Both the position numbers and the translations under genes were made by a program. 7,839 bases of DNA, taken from Alphaproteobacteria bacterium. GTDB taxonomy: Bacteria; Pseudomonadota; Alphaproteobacteria; Puniceispirillales; Puniceispirillaceae. A model generated the notes under the pieces. It was not told where the DNA came from, made no database searches, and worked only from the letters and a program-made list of their open reading frames with translations. The stretch is taken from assembly GCA_011522945.1 (NCBI GenBank), contig WTHY01000057.1, positions 3,819 to 11,657 of the forward strand. The letters are read 5' to 3'. Below, in pieces: positions 6,070 to 7,839 of this stretch; the stretch's first letter is position 1; every line of letters starts with the position of its first letter.

Positions 6070-6836
6070 TGCGGAAATTTTTCCTTGCCGCTATTCTAAC
6101 ATTTTTTAGCCTGCCAGCTTTGGCGGCAGGCGGCGGCGATGTCGTGCTGAAGCATAAGGATTGGTCCTTTAATGGTATATTCGGCACATTTGACAAAGCA
6201 TCTATGCAGCGTGGGTTTCAAGCCTATCGCGAGGTTTGTGCAGGTTGTCATTCACTGAACTATATCGCATTCCGCAATTTGGCTGATCTTGGCTATAATG
6301 AAGCAGAAATCAAAGCTATTGCTGCTGAATATGAAGTTATGGACGGTCCGAATGACGAGGGCGAAATGTTCATGCGGGCAGCCATTCCTGCGGATTATTT
6401 CCCAGCACCATATCCAAATGAGAATGCGGCACGTGCTGGCAATAATGGGGCATATCCGCCAGATTTGTCACTGATCACAAAGGCACGCGCCCATGGCCCA
6501 GACTATCTATATAGTCTTTTGACATCCTATAAAGATGCGCCTGCAGGCAAGGATGTGCCTGACGGCATGTATTATAATGCTGCCTATTCAGGCAATATGA
6601 TTGCGATGCCACAGCCGCTTTATGGCGATGATGTGGAATATGCCGATGGTGCTGAAACATCTGTCAGTGCCGTATCTGCGGATATTGTAAACTTCCTGAT
6701 GTGGACAGCTGAACCATCACTGGAGAGCCGCAAGCGTATCGGTGTTGCAACATTATTCTTCTTGATTGTCTTTACAGGCTTATCATATGGCGCGATGCGT
6801 TTCATCTGGGCTGATGTAAAGAAAAAAGCAGCTTAA
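6069..6836 (+). CDS. petC: Ubiquinol-cytochrome c reductase, cytochrome c1 subunit
   Basis: This 255-residue periplasmic c-type cytochrome takes electrons from the Rieske protein and passes them to soluble or membrane cytochrome c. A Sec signal peptide covers about residues 1-19 (cleavage after ALA). The heme is bound at CAGCH (57-61), and M180 in GNMIAMPQPL (175-184) is the likely axial ligand. A C-terminal helix (about 224-247) ending in basic residues anchors the protein with its tail in the cytoplasm. The frame is open further upstream inside petB, but the ATG at 6069 is right. It begins a proper signal peptide, overlaps the petB stop as TAATG, and has AAAGGAG at 6054-6060 with an eight-base spacer. 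This implies translational coupling. It is the last gene of the operon. Confidence 0.97.
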   Translation: MRKFFLAAILTFFSLPALAAGGGDVVLKHKDWSFNGIFGTFDKASMQRGFQAYREVCAGCHSLNYIAFRNLADLGYNEAEIKAIAAEYEVMDGPNDEGEMFMRAAIPADYFPAPYPNENAARAGNNGAYPPDLSLITKARAHGPDYLYSLLTSYKDAPAGKDVPDGMYYNAAYSGNMIAMPQPLYGDDVEYADGAETSVSAVSADIVNFLMWTAEPSLESRKRIGVATLFFLIVFTGLSYGAMRFIWADVKKKAA

Positions 6837-6870
6837 TAAACGCATAATTTGCTGAAATAAACTTATATGA

Positions 6871-6902
6871 CCCTGTGCTGGTATAGCTGGCACGGGGTTT
6901 TT
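6871..6902 (+). terminator. Intrinsic terminator after petC
   Basis: CCCTGTGC (6871-6878) pairs with GCACGGGG (6890-6897), with one G:U pair. The stem can extend inward by three pairs, two of them wobble, leaving the loop TATAG. Five T residues follow at 6898-6902. It lies 34 bases after the petC stop and ends the petABC transcript. Confidence 0.85.
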
Positions 6903-7154
6903 CTTGTCTATGTTTTCTATACAAAAGCGTGATACGCCAAAAGCATGCCAGAGATAGCGAAGCCAGATCTCAGACATTTTTTGGTATGTCCTTGGCAAAC
7001 CTTGCATGCTCTTATCCCTGAAGCTAATGGAGCTGCACGAAAATACTGAGATAAATAGCGGGTTAATCAGCTAGCTCATAACCGCCCTTACAGGATGGCC
7101 GCACTATATGCCAGCTCGTGCTGCCTATGTCTAACTTTGGATGAGGATAGTGCT
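6903..7154. other. Intergenic stretch without a recognisable gene
   Basis: No convincing coding sequence, tRNA or known RNA family is visible between the petC terminator and the small ORF at 7155. A minus-strand frame running from here into petC looks like a shadow, with no recognisable motif. The only structures seen are the hairpin at 7058-7085 and a widely spaced inverted pair, AGCATGC (6942-6948) with GCATGCT (7004-7010). The convergent genes on either side make this the natural place for transcripts to end. Confidence 0.6.
7058..7085 (-). terminator. Possible minus-strand terminator for the small cysteine gene
   Basis: GCGG-G-TTA (7058-7065, one bulged G) pairs with TAACCGC (7079-7085), and the loop contains the palindrome AGCTAGCT. 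Read on the minus strand, the stem is followed by a T-rich but interrupted stretch (TATTTATCTCAGTATTTT). That is weaker than a typical T tract. It lies about 150 bases after the stop of the minus-strand gene at 7237, so it could end that transcript. Confidence 0.35.
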
Positions 7155-7250
7155 ATGCGCATCTTCTTTTGGATAGGACGCACTGAGGCTCCAAGACTAT
7201 ATAAATGTCTGGAAATATGTCTGGATCGCCTAAGTGTCAGTCTTTATTAG
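7155..7250 (+). CDS. Candidate 31-codon small ORF
   Basis: An ATG at 7155 opens a 31-residue frame that starts MRIFFWIGRTEAPRLYKCLE and ends at TAG 7248-7250. What makes it notable is the ribosome binding site, GAGGA at 7143-7147 with a seven-base spacer. The peptide is basic with a hydrophobic start and has two cysteines (C18 and C22). I do not recognise a family. It overlaps the 3' end of the convergent minus-strand gene by 14 bases. It may be chance, since short frames with a purine-rich upstream stretch are common. Confidence 0.22.
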   Translation: MRIFFWIGRTEAPRLYKCLEICLDRLSVSLY

Positions 7251-7485
7251 AAGGCCTGCCTTCACCACAGCCCCACAGGGCATTGGTAATGGGGTGCATG
7301 GGCTGAAACCCCCGTGGTGGTACATCGCGTTCACCAAGTTCAAACTTATCACGTTCAGCTAAGTCTTTTGGTGATACACGGTGTGGTAGAATGGCAGAGG
7401 GTGCCCGGTATCTGCAATACCCTTCTGTGGCCTGCTTTGCAGCACCTACAGCTTTCCAAAACCGGCAATCACAACATAGCAACAT
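7237..7485 (-). CDS. Small cysteine-containing protein of unknown function
   Basis: This 82-residue soluble protein has an N-terminal cysteine cluster, CCDCRFW (4-10), then EGYCRYRAPSA (21-31). A C-terminal WGCGEG (71-76) completes the set. Cysteines at 4, 5, 7, 24 and 73 could form a small zinc or iron site. The arrangement CxCRFW ... G-x-CRxxAPS ... W-x-CGE resembles short hypothetical proteins I recall from alphaproteobacteria, with no known function. AAGGAGG lies at 7493-7499 on the minus strand, a near-perfect Shine-Dalgarno sequence seven bases before the ATG at 7483-7485. That strongly supports a real gene. It sits 129 bases after the ychF stop on the same strand and may share its transcript or have its own promoter. 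Metal binding is inference. Confidence 0.72.
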   Translation of the reverse strand: MLLCCDCRFWKAVGAAKQATEGYCRYRAPSAILPHRVSPKDLAERDKFELGERDVPPRGFQPMHPITNALWGCGEGRPSNKD

Positions 7486-7492
7486 AAGTAAG

Positions 7493-7499
7493 CCTCCTT
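7493..7499 (-). promoter_or_regulatory. Strong ribosome binding site of the small cysteine gene
   Basis: The minus strand reads AAGGAGG here, seven bases from the ATG at 7485. This is the best Shine-Dalgarno match in the window, stronger than those of the pet genes. It fixes the start of an otherwise unrecognised small gene and suggests efficient translation. Confidence 0.8.
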
Positions 7500-7614
7500 C
7501 ATGTGGAAAAGCTATACTGTTGATTGTTATGTGTAAGCTGTCAAATCCCTGGCGTCAGGCGGCTGCTGGATAAATATCAAAGCAAAGGGATACTTGGATG
7601 ACTTGCTAGGGAGA

Positions 7615-7839
7615 TTAGACATTAAAGCGGAAATGGAAGACATCTCCATCTTTCACCAAATAGTCAGCACCTTCGATGCGAAGTTTACCTGCATCTTTCG
7701 CACCTGATTCGCCGCCGCATGAAATATAATCTTCATAGGCAATCGTTTCAGCGCGGATAAATCCACGTTCAAAATCTGTATGAATTACGCCTGCAGCTTG
7801 AGGTGCCTTTGCCCCGGAATGTACAGTCCAGGCGCTGTC
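7615..7839 (-). CDS. ychF: Redox-regulated ATPase YchF (Obg-like), C-terminal part
   Basis: This is the last 74 codons of a gene that continues beyond the right edge of the window, with its stop (TAA) at 7615-7617. The reading starts DSAWTVHSGAKAPQAAG and contains GVIHTDFERGFIRAETIAY (residues 17-35 of the visible part). CGGESGAKDAGKLRIEG and the end FHFRFNV follow. This is the TGS domain and C-terminal strand of YchF, an Obg-family P-loop ATPase that binds ribosomes and is linked to stress responses. The full protein is usually about 363 residues, so roughly 290 residues, including the nucleotide-binding G domain, lie outside. The visible part is intact. It is convergent with the petABC block. 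Confidence 0.97.
   Translation of the reverse strand, partial: DSAWTVHSGAKAPQAAGVIHTDFERGFIRAETIAYEDYISCGGESGAKDAGKLRIEGADYLVKDGDVFHFRFNV

Noticed and set aside
6783..7007. Minus-strand frame of 74 codons overlapping the petC 3' end
   Set aside because: It runs through the petC terminator and coding tail and has no recognisable motif. I treat it as a shadow.
7058..7125. tRNA-like impression from AGCTAGCTCATAACC and nearby hairpins
   Set aside because: No acceptor stem, anticodon arm or T-arm consensus can be assembled.
7511..7544. Minus-strand promoter for the cysteine gene, using a perfect TTGACA at 7539-7544
   Set aside because: The only good -10-like box (TATAGC at 7511-7516) is 22 bases away, too far for a standard promoter. 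Better-spaced hexamers match poorly.
7391..7573. Plus-strand frame of 60 codons
   Set aside because: It lies antisense to the minus-strand cysteine gene, which has the strong ribosome binding site. No motif supports the plus-strand reading.
1..7839. Mobile elements, CRISPR arrays, phage or defence genes
   Set aside because: No transposase or integrase motif, no regularly spaced repeats and no terminal inverted repeats or target duplications were seen. The content is housekeeping throughout.

Overview
The window reads as chromosomal housekeeping DNA from an alphaproteobacterium of moderate GC content. Three things support this. The bc1 complex is encoded as separate petA, petB and petC genes, with a TAT-type Rieske protein and a cytochrome c1 anchored at its C terminus. 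HemF has the form I recall from alphaproteobacteria, with the motif HMNTRF and an end at VRWP. The gene set DUF1285 / CoA pyrophosphatase / DUF6111 / CCA-adding enzyme is one I associate with Rhodospirillales-like genomes. A marine SAR116-type organism would fit, but that is only an impression from composition and gene order.

Layout, plus strand: a 196-base leader with hairpins and a weak promoter candidate; a DUF1285 protein (197-673); a NUDIX CoA pyrophosphatase (681-1343) 7 bases further on; a small two-helix membrane protein of DUF6111 type (1411-1680); a 199-base gap holding a GC-rich element with competing stems; the CCA tRNA nucleotidyltransferase (1880-3079); and aerobic coproporphyrinogen III oxidase hemF (3120-3977). 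A 251-base control region follows, with A and T tracts, an extended -10 motif, a tandem 9-bp repeat and a 14-bp palindrome. Then comes the petABC operon (4229-6836), closed by a clear intrinsic terminator (6871-6902).

Layout, minus strand: after a largely empty stretch there is a small cysteine-containing protein (7237-7485) with a near-perfect Shine-Dalgarno sequence, and the 3' end of ychF (7615-7839), which runs off the window. The plus-strand and minus-strand blocks are convergent, meeting between about 6900 and 7240.

How the genes fit together: petABC encodes the three catalytic subunits of ubiquinol:cytochrome c oxidoreductase. HemF, just upstream, supplies an oxygen-dependent step of the heme synthesis that cytochromes b and c1 need. 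The upstream block combines tRNA 3'-end maturation with nucleotide or cofactor housecleaning and two proteins of unknown function. I found no mobile element, CRISPR array, phage gene, defence system or tRNA/rRNA gene. I do not think the window holds a dramatic new system. The points most worth checking are the petA control region, the competing stems before cca, the small cysteine protein and a 31-codon ORF with a good ribosome binding site.
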